The position numbers were made by a program, and so were the translations under genes. A stretch of 16,488 nucleotides of DNA from Pseudomonadota bacterium (GTDB lineage Bacteria > Myxococcota_A > Polyangia > Polyangiales > Polyangiaceae): contig JAEWRL010000008.1 in the NCBI GenBank assembly GCA_023398955.1, positions 1 through 16,488 on the forward strand, in the 5' to 3' direction. This document shows positions 1 to 7,464 of the stretch, piece after piece; positions within the stretch are counted from its first letter, which is position 1, and each line of letters begins with the position of its first letter. The notes beneath the pieces are model-generated. The model was not told the DNA's origin and ran no database searches. It worked only from the letters and a program-made list of their open reading frames with translations.

Positions 1-133
1 GACCTATCCCCTGCGTCGAGGCCCCCCTTTACCGCCCGCCGCATGCTGGTGCGCCCCCAGCGCCCCGCTCCGCGCTGGCCTTCCAGCACAAGAGCCAACT
101 TTGACCACTGACCGTCGTTCAGTTGAAATCGAA

Positions 134-158
134 GCATGCTGCGCTCCCTGGAGCATGC
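134..158 (-). terminator. Possible hairpin terminator after metallophosphoesterase remnant
   Basis: A perfect 7-bp inverted repeat (GCATGCT and AGCATGC) with an 11-nt loop lies about 45 bp beyond the stop codon of the minus-strand metallophosphoesterase remnant. On the minus strand it is followed by a short T-richer stretch (TTCGATTTC), but there is no clean U run. A terminator role is an inference. The rest of positions 1-204 shows no recognisable gene. Confidence 0.25.
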
Positions 159-204
159 CTCAAGCACCATGCGCCGGGCACGGGCACGCATTCAGGGACA
201 GGCC

Positions 205-1170
205 CTAGATCCCGCGAGCGACGGCGAACTCGCCCTCATGGTTGACAACGGCCCAGGCAGTCTTCGACCTGGGGTCGACGCCATAGGTGCCAAGGTCGTA
301 GCCGGGCTTCCACGGACCGACGACGAAGCGCTTGGTCCCGCCAGCGTTCTTGTTCACCGTATTGACCCACCGCCCCGCTTCGTCCTGAGAGGCAATGCCG
401 AAGCTGCCGAACCAGAGGTGCTTCGGCCAGCCCTTGTAGCTCATCGACAGCACGTAGGTGTCGGTCTGCTCGGCACCGAGGTCGCCGAGGCCCCAAAGGG
501 TCAGGACATCGCTCGCAAGGGGAGCACGACGGTAGTCGCGGGCGGGGGTCCACCCGGTGTTGACGTCCTTCGTCGTGGGGCGTCCGTCGTAGATGGTCGC
601 GGTGCTCTCGTTGACGCCATCGAGGACTTGGGCGACCGTGCCGTGGAACTCGTCGGCGACGACGGCGTACGAATCACCCTGGGCGACGAGGAACTCCTCG
701 CCGTTCAGGCTGTAGCCGAAGACCTCGCGTTCGACGAACTCGAGCTCCGGTGTCGCCGTGAGGTCGCAGTCGATGCTCGCGCCGAGGGTGCCACCGCAGC
801 CGTTGTCAGAGGCGTAGTGGACGACGGTCACCCGCGGCCCCTCGACGGTGACGATGTAGTAGCCTACCGTGTAAAGCTCCTGCACGATGGGGGTCTCTCG
901 AAGGAAGCCGAAGGCGGGCAGGTTGTAGCTTTCGTCGATGGAAGGGATCTTTGGCGTATAGAACTTGTAGCTATTGGACGAGGTGATGATGTTCTGGGCA
1001 AAGGAGAGACTGTCGGGGCTCGTCACGATGGAGCGGAGGTGGTTGTGATCGTGGCCGCCGAAGTGATACCGGACGCCGTTCTCGAACAAGCTGGCAAAAT
1101 AGCTATTCTGAGCGTCGGGATTCGCGGTTGGGTTCGAACCGAAGAGGGTGTCGACGTGGTTGGCGCCGAA
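205..1170 (-). pseudogene. N-terminally truncated metallophosphoesterase
   Basis: This is the C-terminal part of a calcineurin-like metallophosphoesterase. The GGHDHNH sequence supplies the family's last metal-binding motif (GHxH type). It is preceded by NHVDTLFGSNPTANPDAQNS, a stretch typical of bacterial secreted phosphoesterases. The earlier motifs (D-x-H, GD, GNHD) are absent. The frame stays open upstream of residue NHVDTLFG (about 1160) and runs into the end of the flotillin gene at 1252, but there is no ATG or GTG. The first usable start is a TTG at 1089, which would begin just 10 residues before GGHDHNH and still lack the catalytic core. The stop is TAG at 205-207. Beyond the motif lies about 280 residues of beta-rich sequence of unknown role. 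I read it as a gene that lost its 5' half; it probably makes no active enzyme. A translated 294-residue product from the TTG cannot be excluded. Confidence 0.7.
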
Positions 1171-1251
1171 GCCCGGTAGTTCGACGCTCCGGTGACGGAA
1201 CTTGGAAGCGCGGCGCGGCGCGGTCCGCCCGCCACCTCCGAGCCGCGCGCC

Positions 1252-2496
1252 TCAGCCTCCGAGCTTCTTGGCGACTCCCATCAGGTCGACGCCGGTGGCC
1301 GCGCGGATCTGCTCCGTCGCGCCGATGGCGCTCCGCGCCAGCTCCGCGCCGGCCGCACTGGACGATGGCAGCACGCTGAGCTTGCGGATGGAGAGGGCAT
1401 GATGCGCCCCGGCGACGTTAGCGAGCAGTGGCAGCAGGTTCTGCAGCGCGAGCACCTCACGGGCTCCCGACCCGCCGACGTTGTACGCTTGGACGAGCTC
1501 CTTCAGGCTCGCCGCCTCGGCGCGGCCCCGCTCGAGGGTATTGGCCGCCTCGCCGCGCGCCTGTTCCTCGGCAGCACGATGTTGCGCGAGGGCGGGCTGC
1601 ACCACGTCGGCATCGAGGCGGCGCTTCTCGCGCAGGGCGCGGGCCCGCTGCCGCTCGGTCTCCGCGCGGATTTGCGCGATGTCTGCGACGACCTCGCCAC
1701 GGGCTTCGTTGATGAGCGCTTCTCGGCGGCTCTTCGCGTCGGCGATGCGCTTGGCCGTCTCCTCGCGCGCCACGTTCAGGTCGGCCTCCAGCCGCGCCAC
1801 CTCGGAGGCGGACCAGTTCCTCGCCTGCTGCACCAGGGCGTCGGCTTGGGCAGAGGCCTCCGCCGTGGCCTGCTCCATATTGAGCTTGGCGCCGCGGATG
1901 CGCCCGATGCTGGCCAGGTAGTTGACCTCGTCCGTGACGTTCTGGATCTTGAGCGTGTCGAGCATCAGGCCCATGCGGCTCATGTCGTGCTCGGCCTCTT
2001 CGAGGAGCGTGTGCGCAAAGCGCATCTTGTCCTCGTTCACCTCTTCGGGGGTCAAGCTGGCGAGCACACCGCGCAGGTTGCCTTCCAGGGTTTCCTTGGC
2101 AACATGGTAGATCTCTTCGCGGGAGCGGCCCAGGAAGCGCTCGACGGCGTTCGACAGCAGGGGCTCTTCCCCTGGTAGTTTGATGTTCGCCACCCCTTGG
2201 ATCGTCAGAGGGATGCCGCCCTTGGAGAAGGCGCCCGTGACGTGCACTACGACGGTGAACATGCTGAGGTCGAGCCTGTCCACCCGCTCTATCAAAGGAC
2301 GCCGCATGGCACGGCCGCCGCGCACGAAGCGATAGCCCACCTGCCGATCCCCCACCCTGCGGGTGGTGCCGCTGAAGATCAGGGCTTCGTTCGGCGACGA
2401 GACCCCGAGGAGCTTCTGAACCGTCACGACGATGAACAGAACGACGAGGACGAGGGCGAACAGCGCGACTGCAAAGACGGAGGTAAAGGATGTCAT
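1252..2496 (-). CDS. Flotillin/SPFH (Band 7) family protein, second paralogue
   Basis: This is a 414-residue membrane-anchored SPFH protein of the flotillin/YqiK type. One N-terminal hydrophobic segment (about residues 7-28) is followed by the SPFH domain (about 30-200; landmarks KGGIPLTIQGVANIK and LTPEEVNED). A long Ala/Glu/Arg-rich coiled coil follows (about 205-330), then a C-terminal oligomerisation region. Flotillins scaffold ordered membrane microdomains. The ATG overlaps the stop of the upstream flotillin gene (ATGA at 2493-2496), and an AGGAGG ribosome site lies 9 nt before it, so the start is well supported and translational coupling is likely. The two paralogues share the SPFH core but diverge in the coiled coil, suggesting an old duplication and possibly hetero-oligomers. 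It is the last gene of the YqiJ-like/flotillin operon. Its substrate or cargo cannot be told from the sequence. Confidence 0.93.
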   Translation of the reverse strand: MTSFTSVFAVALFALVLVVLFIVVTVQKLLGVSSPNEALIFSGTTRRVGDRQVGYRFVRGGRAMRRPLIERVDRLDLSMFTVVVHVTGAFSKGGIPLTIQGVANIKLPGEEPLLSNAVERFLGRSREEIYHVAKETLEGNLRGVLASLTPEEVNEDKMRFAHTLLEEAEHDMSRMGLMLDTLKIQNVTDEVNYLASIGRIRGAKLNMEQATAEASAQADALVQQARNWSASEVARLEADLNVAREETAKRIADAKSRREALINEARGEVVADIAQIRAETERQRARALREKRRLDADVVQPALAQHRAAEEQARGEAANTLERGRAEAASLKELVQAYNVGGSGAREVLALQNLLPLLANVAGAHHALSIRKLSVLPSSSAAGAELARSAIGATEQIRAATGVDLMGVAKKLGG

Positions 2497-3806
2497 CGGG
2501 AGCTGCCTCCTGCCTGTGAGCTACCATTCATCAACCGCACCATGTCGACGCCGATGGCGCGCCCTGTCTCCTGGAGCACCTGGGCCACGGCAGCAGGGAA
2601 GCTCGCCACCGCCCCCGTGAAGCTGGCTCCGTCCCCACCATCCACGACCGAGAGCTCGCCGATTTCCGTGCCGGCCACCCGCGCGACGGCCGCTTCCACG
2701 AACGCCTTCAGGTGCTGCAGGATGTAGAGATCGCGTCCCTCGATGCCCGCGGACTTCCACTCCTCGGCCACCATGCGCAGGGCCTCGGCCGCCGCCCGCC
2801 CGCTCTCGAAGACCGGCGCCGCGTTGGCGCGAGCCCGCGCTTCCGAGGCCAGGCGCTCTGCCTCCGCCGGCAAGAACACGTCACACTCGAGGCGCAGCTT
2901 CTCCACCTCCGAGCGCAGGGCTTGGAGCTCCTGCTCGGCTTGGGCGCGCGCGGTTTCAGCGGCGACGCCCGCCTCATTCTCGATGGCCTTGGCGCTCGCC
3001 TCCAGATTGGCGAGCTCCGCCCGAAGCTCGTTCTTCTTCGTGAGCACCGCCGCTTCGGCTTGCTTCTGCGCGGACTCGGCGCGCTGCCGCGCTGTGGCCT
3101 GCGCTTCGGCGATGGCCTGCTTCGCTTCGTTCTCCGCGTTCTGCGCGTCGCGGATCATGCGGGCGATGCGCGCGCGGCCCAGGTTCTTGAGATAGCCTTG
3201 CTCGTCGCCAACGCTTTGCACCTTGAGGACGTCGAGCTCCAGGCCCAGCTTGTCGAAGTCATCCTTGGCGTAACGAGCCAGGGTCTGCGCGAACTTGAGC
3301 CTGTCCTCGTTGACCTCTTCGGGCGTGAGCTCGGCCACCACCTCCCGGAGGACGCCTTCCAGGGTCTGTTGTCCAATCAGGGCTATCTGCCGCTGCCCCA
3401 TGGACAGGAGCCGCACGATGGCGTTACGCACGAGGGTTGGATCGCTCGTCACCTTGATGTTGGCCACAGCGTGCACGGTGAGAGGGATGCCGCCCTTCGA
3501 GTAGGCGTTCTGCACCTCCACCATGACGGGGATGAGCCGGGTGTCCATGCGATCGACAGTCTCGAGGAGCGGGATGCGGAGGCCACGTCCACCGTGCAGC
3601 ACCTTGTACCCGACGACCGAGCCGTCGGGGAGACGATGCTTACGGCCGCTGATCACCAGGATCTCGTGAGGTTTACAGATCTGTAGGAAGGACCGCAGAA
3701 GCAGGGCGAAGAGCGCCAGGGCAATGACGACGAGGACGGCGAGACCCAGCACCCAAAGCGCTGTGCCCGAATCCCCGAAGAGGCTCGGATCGAGGGATGT
3801 CTCCAT
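2493..3806 (-). CDS. Flotillin/SPFH (Band 7) family protein, first paralogue
   Basis: This is a 437-residue flotillin-like protein. A hydrophobic anchor (about residues 10-36, WVLGLAVLVVIALALFALLL) precedes an SPFH domain with the same landmarks as its neighbour (KGGIPLTVHAVANIK, LTPEEVNED). A long Ala/Glu-rich coiled coil follows (about 205-340), then a C-terminal domain. I chose the ATG at 3806 because it places the anchor right after a short polar N-terminus. A GTG at 3842 would add 12 residues (MLKGLAPYPSAT); neither has a clear ribosome site. The gene lies 102 bp after the YqiJ-like gene (66 bp if the GTG is used) and overlaps the next flotillin by 4 bp, so all three are probably one transcript. 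The arrangement of a small OB-fold membrane protein followed by a flotillin parallels E. coli yqiJ-yqiK and B. subtilis yuaF-floT. The function in this organism is an inference. Confidence 0.92.
   Translation of the reverse strand: METSLDPSLFGDSGTALWVLGLAVLVVIALALFALLLRSFLQICKPHEILVISGRKHRLPDGSVVGYKVLHGGRGLRIPLLETVDRMDTRLIPVMVEVQNAYSKGGIPLTVHAVANIKVTSDPTLVRNAIVRLLSMGQRQIALIGQQTLEGVLREVVAELTPEEVNEDRLKFAQTLARYAKDDFDKLGLELDVLKVQSVGDEQGYLKNLGRARIARMIRDAQNAENEAKQAIAEAQATARQRAESAQKQAEAAVLTKKNELRAELANLEASAKAIENEAGVAAETARAQAEQELQALRSEVEKLRLECDVFLPAEAERLASEARARANAAPVFESGRAAAEALRMVAEEWKSAGIEGRDLYILQHLKAFVEAAVARVAGTEIGELSVVDGGDGASFTGAVASFPAAVAQVLQETGRAIGVDMVRLMNGSSQAGGSSR
2506..2511 (-). promoter_or_regulatory. 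Strong ribosome binding site inside upstream flotillin gene
   Basis: AGGAGG on the minus strand, 9 nt before the ATG at 2496. It lies within the 3' end of the preceding flotillin coding sequence and fixes the start of the second flotillin at the ATGA overlap. It suggests independent initiation as well as coupling. Confidence 0.75.
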
Positions 3807-3908
3807 GGTGGCGCTAGGATACGGCGCCAACCCCTTCAGCACACAGCCATAAACGCCAACGCTCCGCGGATCGGCCAGCGACCCCGCGCAAGCATCCCCG
3901 CGCCCCGG

Positions 3909-4529
3909 TCAAGAATCGCCTAGAAATACAGTGGGAGCCCGAGAGACGTGCGCTTGCCCCTCACGCACCTCCTCGACGAGCACCAAGTCGCCAACCTGGA
4001 GCTCCGCCTCGTCCGTCGTGGCCAGGAGATCCAATGTTTGCCCCTTCACCTGCAGGCGCACCTTGCCGTGACGCCCTTTCGCGACGGGAATGAGGACCTT
4101 GCCCACCTGACCCACGGCATCCCACGGTCCGGCTTCGGAGGTGATGGCGTCACGCGCCAAGGCGCGGAAGACCCAGGAGGCCAGCGTGCCCGAGATCAGC
4201 CCCAACGCGATCGCGACGACGGCGGTGACCCAGGGCGCGGCAAGCTCCAAGTAGTGCAAGACTGCCCCCACAAGCCCGAAGCCGAGCAATCCGAAGAGCC
4301 AGAACCGGAGCGACAAGAAGATGGGAAGGAAGCCATAGCCTCCCGGACCATCATTGCCCGCGTCGGCCTCTCCCCCGCCTCCGCCCTCCACCTCGACGTC
4401 CCCCACGTCGGCCTCGGCGTCCATCGACACGTCTCCGTCCGCATCCCCACCCCCCATGAAGAGCTGCAGGGCAAGCGAGCCAACACCGACGATGAGAGCA
4501 GCAAGGTAGATGATTCCCACGCCGTGCAT
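3909..4529 (-). CDS. YqiJ/NfeD-like OB-fold membrane protein
   Basis: This 206-residue protein has the layout of the YqiJ group (NfeD-related), the usual partner of flotillins. It has an N-terminal membrane segment (about residues 5-24), then a very acidic Gly/Asp/Glu linker (about 26-62). Two further hydrophobic segments follow (about 68-90 and 95-120), then a soluble C-terminal OB-fold-like beta domain (about 130-200, including GQVGKVLIPVAKGRHGKVRL). NfeD-like proteins are thought to help assemble or localise flotillin microdomains. The ATG at 4529 is the only sensible start; the Shine-Dalgarno is weak. As first gene of the cluster it is followed by two flotillins on the same strand, so a joint membrane-organising role is a fair inference. 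The family call rests on topology, the C-terminal domain and context; individual residues are poorly conserved in this family. Confidence 0.85.
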   Translation of the reverse strand: MHGVGIIYLAALIVGVGSLALQLFMGGGDADGDVSMDAEADVGDVEVEGGGGGEADAGNDGPGGYGFLPIFLSLRFWLFGLLGFGLVGAVLHYLELAAPWVTAVVAIALGLISGTLASWVFRALARDAITSEAGPWDAVGQVGKVLIPVAKGRHGKVRLQVKGQTLDLLATTDEAELQVGDLVLVEEVREGQAHVSRAPTVFLGDS

Positions 4530-4892
4530 CCTACATCAAGTGCCCTTTGGAGAAACAGCGCGCTGCACCTTTGAGCCTTCGACGAGGAAAGACCGCGCGC
4601 TCACCGGGACCCGGCTCGTGGGGCGAGCCGAACACCCTCCCGTGCGCTGGGGGTTCTGGACGCACCGCTGATACGGGCGCGTCCGAAGTCGAGAAGCGAG
4701 CGCGAGCGCAGACGCTCATCCTCCCGAGCACCGCGATACCGCGCCTGCGCCCGCTGGGGTCGCCAGGGTCGCTCACCTCCAGACCGAAAGGCACCAGCGA
4801 CATCCGCGCGGGTAGCCGCGCACCAACTTTGCCAACAACGGAGAAGGGGGCAGGTCGCGAGGCCCTGGACTTCGAGCCCGCGGGAGACCGGA
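4530..4892. other. Gene-free interval ahead of the flotillin operon
   Basis: These 363 bp lie between the stop of the large phosphoesterase gene and the start of the YqiJ-like gene, both on the minus strand. Open frames exist on both strands, but their composition (Arg/Pro/Ser-rich, no recognisable motif) is what high-GC DNA gives by chance. The interval should hold the promoter of the flotillin operon; one sigma-54-like candidate is listed separately. Confidence 0.6.
4819..4835 (-). promoter_or_regulatory. Weak sigma-54-like (-24/-12) promoter candidate for flotillin operon
   Basis: On the minus strand the sequence TTGGCAAAGTTGGTGCG keeps the -24 GG and -12 GC of the sigma-54 consensus at the required 12-nt spacing, and the TTGGCA block is intact. 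The -12 block (GGTGC instead of TTGC) and two positions after TTGGCA deviate. It would start transcription about 275-280 nt before the YqiJ-like start, a long leader. It is weaker than the two protease promoters at 8684 and 8905. Confidence 0.3.
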
Positions 4893-7187
4893 TCAGGGCA
4901 GACGGAAGGTACCGCTCCCCGGCACGTTCTGGTGGCTCTGCCAACTCGGGTACCACCAGAGTTGTGCCTGACCGTCGGCATCCTTGTCATGGATCGTGAC
5001 GTTCAGGCGCACCGCCTCCACGTCCTGCGCGGGGACTGCAGGCAGTGCCGGCACTGCGGACACTGCCGGCACTGCGGACACTGCAGCCGCTGGGGGCGCT
5101 GCGGGCAGCGCGCTGCGCGGGACGGCTAGCTCCACGACGTAGCCGGTCTTTGTCAACGCGCAGGCAACGTGCACGCTTTCGCTCTCGCCGCCACCGCTGT
5201 TGCTGCCCTCGCCTGGCTTGCTGCCCTCGCCTGGCTTGCTGCCCTCGCCTGGCTTGCTGCCCTCGCCTAGCTTGCTGCCCTCGCCTAGCTTGCTGCCCTC
5301 GCCTAGCTTGCTGCCCTCGCCTAGCTTGCTGCCGGTGCTGTTGCTTTTCCCGGACAGCGTGCTGCCTGGCGGCACGTAGTGACAAGGCGTTTTCTCATCG
5401 CCGCGCGGGTTCACGGCGAGCCGCAGGAAGTCCTTTTCCCCGCCAGCGCCCTGCGGGGCGGCGGGCGCAGCGACGTGGAGCTCGATCCCATCCTGTCGCC
5501 AAGGGGGTTCTCCCGGCGCAGCGACGAGCTCGTCGTCGTGAACCCGCACGGCCACGTAGAGCGTCTGCGCGTCGTGACGCACACCCACCTCGAAGCGGGC
5601 ATCCAGCGGCCCCCGCCAGGCCGCGGCGACCTTCCTCAGCTGCCGCGGCTTCTCCACGATGAAGGGCAAGGCCTCCCACTCGTTCAGGCGACCGTCGATG
5701 ACCACGGGCTTCTCGACAGCAACCGAGTCGTGAAGCCGCGTCATCACGACGCGCGCCGTGCCGTGCAGGCCGCCCGATGCCGACCAGGAGAGAGGGAGAG
5801 CGAAGAGCTCACTGGCAGCACCGGCGCCGGCCGCGTCGCGCCACGTCACGCGCAGCTTGGCCTCGCGCTGGCCGTGTGGCGGCACCTCCACCGCGAGGGG
5901 CTCGGGGCTCGCAGCAATCCACGCCGAGCGCCTGGCGTCGAGGGTGAAGCGGCGCGTTTCAGCGCCGTCGTTGCGAAGCACGACTGTCGCCATCCGAGGT
6001 TCGGGCAGCCCAGGGCCCCGAAAATGCAGCGGCTCCACGATCACGTGCTCGTTCGGAGGATAGCTTCGCTGCCAGAGCCTGTCCTCCTCCGTGCGCAGGT
6101 CACGGCTCCAGATGCCGTCGAGGACCAGGTTGGCGATCACCGGTCCTTCACGGGTCATGGTGACCCACGCCAGCTGATCGAACTCCCCATAGAGTGGTCC
6201 GCGAGAACCCTGACCACCGCCTGTCGTAGCCAGGGTCACCAGCTGGCGCCCGGCGCGCTCGTGTTCAACGTAGCGGTGGTGGTGACCGGCGAAGGCGGTA
6301 TAAGGGCGGGATCCGAGGAGGGTCTGAACGGCGCCCCAATCATCGCGCCCCTCGGTCCCTTGTGTCGGCGTCCGATCCTCGTCCCAGAGGGGCGTGTGAA
6401 GGAACAACAACGTCCAGCGCGCGTCCTGGTGAGCGTCGAGCACCTTCTCCAGCCAGGCGAGCTGCTCGGCCTCGATCTGATGCAGGGCGCCATCCATCGT
6501 ATCGAGGCAGATGAAGAGGACGCCCCGAAACAGGAAGGCATAGTGAGGCCTACCATAACGTGCACGCCAGATCCGCTCCATCTCGGGGTTCGTTCGGTCG
6601 TGGTTCCCTGCGACGTAGAAGAAGGGCACGCCCAGATCCGCCACGAGCCTGTCGAACTCCTGCCACTGCTGCCGGACCTTCTTGGGATCCTTTGTGTAGC
6701 CCGGGATGAGGTCGCCCACACTCAGGACGAGGTCGGGGCGGAGCATGTCGATCTTGGCCACGGCCTCCTCGAAGACCCCAAGCCGCATGCCGCCAGTGCG
6801 ATCTCCTACGACGATGAAGCGAAAGGTCTCCGGGACGCCCTCAGCCTCGAGCCCCGTCCACGGATAGGGAGGGCCGTCCGCGTCGACGATGCGGAATCGC
6901 GCTGACAGCTGTTCACCGGTCGTCGACCCACCGATGGGTGAGGGCGTGGCGCCGCCCACCGCGTACCCCTGAGAACCGGGGGCTGCTGCCGTCGATCCCG
7001 AAGGACCATCGCTCAGGCGCGGGGAGTTCGGCGAGCCGGAGGCGCTAAGCGAGCTGGGCGAGCTGGGCGAGCTGGGCGAGCTGGGCGAGACGGCTGGCGG
7101 GGCGCAGCCCACGGCGATTGCCGTCCCGGGGCCCGCCATCCATGCGGCAAGCACCGACAGCCACGGGCGCACGGCGCGCGTCTTCAT
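4893..7187 (-). CDS. Lipoprotein metallophosphoesterase with C-terminal CBM9-like domain
   Basis: This 764-residue secreted lipoprotein is predicted to be a metal-dependent phosphoesterase. The signal peptide ends in a lipobox (AIAVGC, Cys28), followed by a Ser/Pro linker. The calcineurin-like domain (about 122-360) shows GDRTGG (D129), VGDL (D159), GNHD (195-198 region), LHTPLW (H264) and GHHH (302-304), so the metal ligands look complete. A beta-sandwich linker follows. Next is a CBM9-like domain (about 490-764), beginning PVVIDGRLNEW and ending PGSGTFRLP, interrupted near residues 619-661 by seven G-S-K-(L/P)-G-E repeats and later by an Ala/Val/Pro-rich insert. I chose the ATG at 7187 because it gives a clean signal peptide; an ATG at 7226 and a TTG at 7277 are alternatives, and no start has a strong ribosome site. 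The substrate is unknown. Surface anchoring plus a CBM9-like domain suggests polymer or cell-envelope binding, which is an inference. Confidence 0.88.
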   Translation of the reverse strand: MKTRAVRPWLSVLAAWMAGPGTAIAVGCAPPAVSPSSPSSPSSPSSLSASGSPNSPRLSDGPSGSTAAAPGSQGYAVGGATPSPIGGSTTGEQLSARFRIVDADGPPYPWTGLEAEGVPETFRFIVVGDRTGGMRLGVFEEAVAKIDMLRPDLVLSVGDLIPGYTKDPKKVRQQWQEFDRLVADLGVPFFYVAGNHDRTNPEMERIWRARYGRPHYAFLFRGVLFICLDTMDGALHQIEAEQLAWLEKVLDAHQDARWTLLFLHTPLWDEDRTPTQGTEGRDDWGAVQTLLGSRPYTAFAGHHHRYVEHERAGRQLVTLATTGGGQGSRGPLYGEFDQLAWVTMTREGPVIANLVLDGIWSRDLRTEEDRLWQRSYPPNEHVIVEPLHFRGPGLPEPRMATVVLRNDGAETRRFTLDARRSAWIAASPEPLAVEVPPHGQREAKLRVTWRDAAGAGAASELFALPLSWSASGGLHGTARVVMTRLHDSVAVEKPVVIDGRLNEWEALPFIVEKPRQLRKVAAAWRGPLDARFEVGVRHDAQTLYVAVRVHDDELVAAPGEPPWRQDGIELHVAAPAAPQGAGGEKDFLRLAVNPRGDEKTPCHYVPPGSTLSGKSNSTGSKLGEGSKLGEGSKLGEGSKLGEGSKPGEGSKPGEGSKPGEGSNSGGGESESVHVACALTKTGYVVELAVPRSALPAAPPAAAVSAVPAVSAVPALPAVPAQDVEAVRLNVTIHDKDADGQAQLWWYPSWQSHQNVPGSGTFRLP
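5200..5325 (-). repeat. Seven in-frame 18-bp tandem repeats
   Basis: Seven consecutive 18-bp units (plus strand TTGCTGCCCTCGCCTRGC) sit inside the CBM9-like domain of the phosphoesterase and encode a GEGSK(L/P) hexapeptide. Three adjacent units have G and four adjacent units have A at the variable base, giving Pro or Leu. An eighth partial unit begins at 5326. Copy-number change would add or remove six residues without a frameshift. Confidence 0.95.
7051..7086 (-). repeat. Four 9-bp tandem repeats in lipoprotein linker
   Basis: Four perfect copies of GAGCTGGGC (plus strand) encode the Ser-Ser-Pro repeats just after the lipobox cysteine of the phosphoesterase. It is a flexible surface linker and, like the 18-bp array, can change length in frame. 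Confidence 0.9.
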
Positions 7188-7265
7188 GGGTCGGCCAGGG
7201 GCGCAGGGCTCGAGGGGTTCTGTCATCGTCGTTGATAGTCTCTCAGAGGGGAACCCAAGGCTAGT

Positions 7266-7316
7266 GAGTGTCTTCAAAGCCGAGCTCGGGCTCGAATCCC
7301 TCCATTGAAGACACTC
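7266..7316. repeat. Perfect 12-bp inverted repeat between protease and phosphoesterase genes
   Basis: GAGTGTCTTCAA (7266-7277) and TTGAAGACACTC (7305-7316) are exact inverse complements separated by 27 bp, which contain a smaller CGAGCTCG palindrome. The element lies about 80-130 bp upstream of the phosphoesterase ATG and about 150 bp beyond the stop of the protease gene, both on the minus strand. No T run follows, so a classical terminator is unlikely. An operator or structured leader for the phosphoesterase gene is possible. Confidence 0.6.
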
Positions 7317-7464
7317 CCGAGTCGCGGCCTATCGGATTCGCTCGCAGCGCTGCCCCTTCGCGAGAGATGTGCGGAGCTTCTCTTCGCGGGAGGGCCTGCG
7401 TTCCCGCCGATGCCCTGCCCTGACCGGATCGCTACCCCGCTGCGACTGAGGTTCACGCTGGGGC

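Noticed and set aside
136..1179. 347-codon open frame on the plus strand
   Set aside because: It is antisense to the metallophosphoesterase remnant, Val/Gly/Arg-rich with no motif, and a by-product of high GC content.
4531..4956. Possible small gene between the phosphoesterase and the YqiJ-like gene
   Set aside because: Frames on both strands lack motifs and ribosome sites, and the minus-strand one overlaps the end of the phosphoesterase gene.
7266..7316. tRNA-like (CTTCAAA loop, GGGCTCGAATCCC) sequence suggestive of tRNA-Sec
   Set aside because: The anticodon stem does not pair, the T-arm stem has only 3 bp, there is no acceptor stem or D arm, and the length is far too short.
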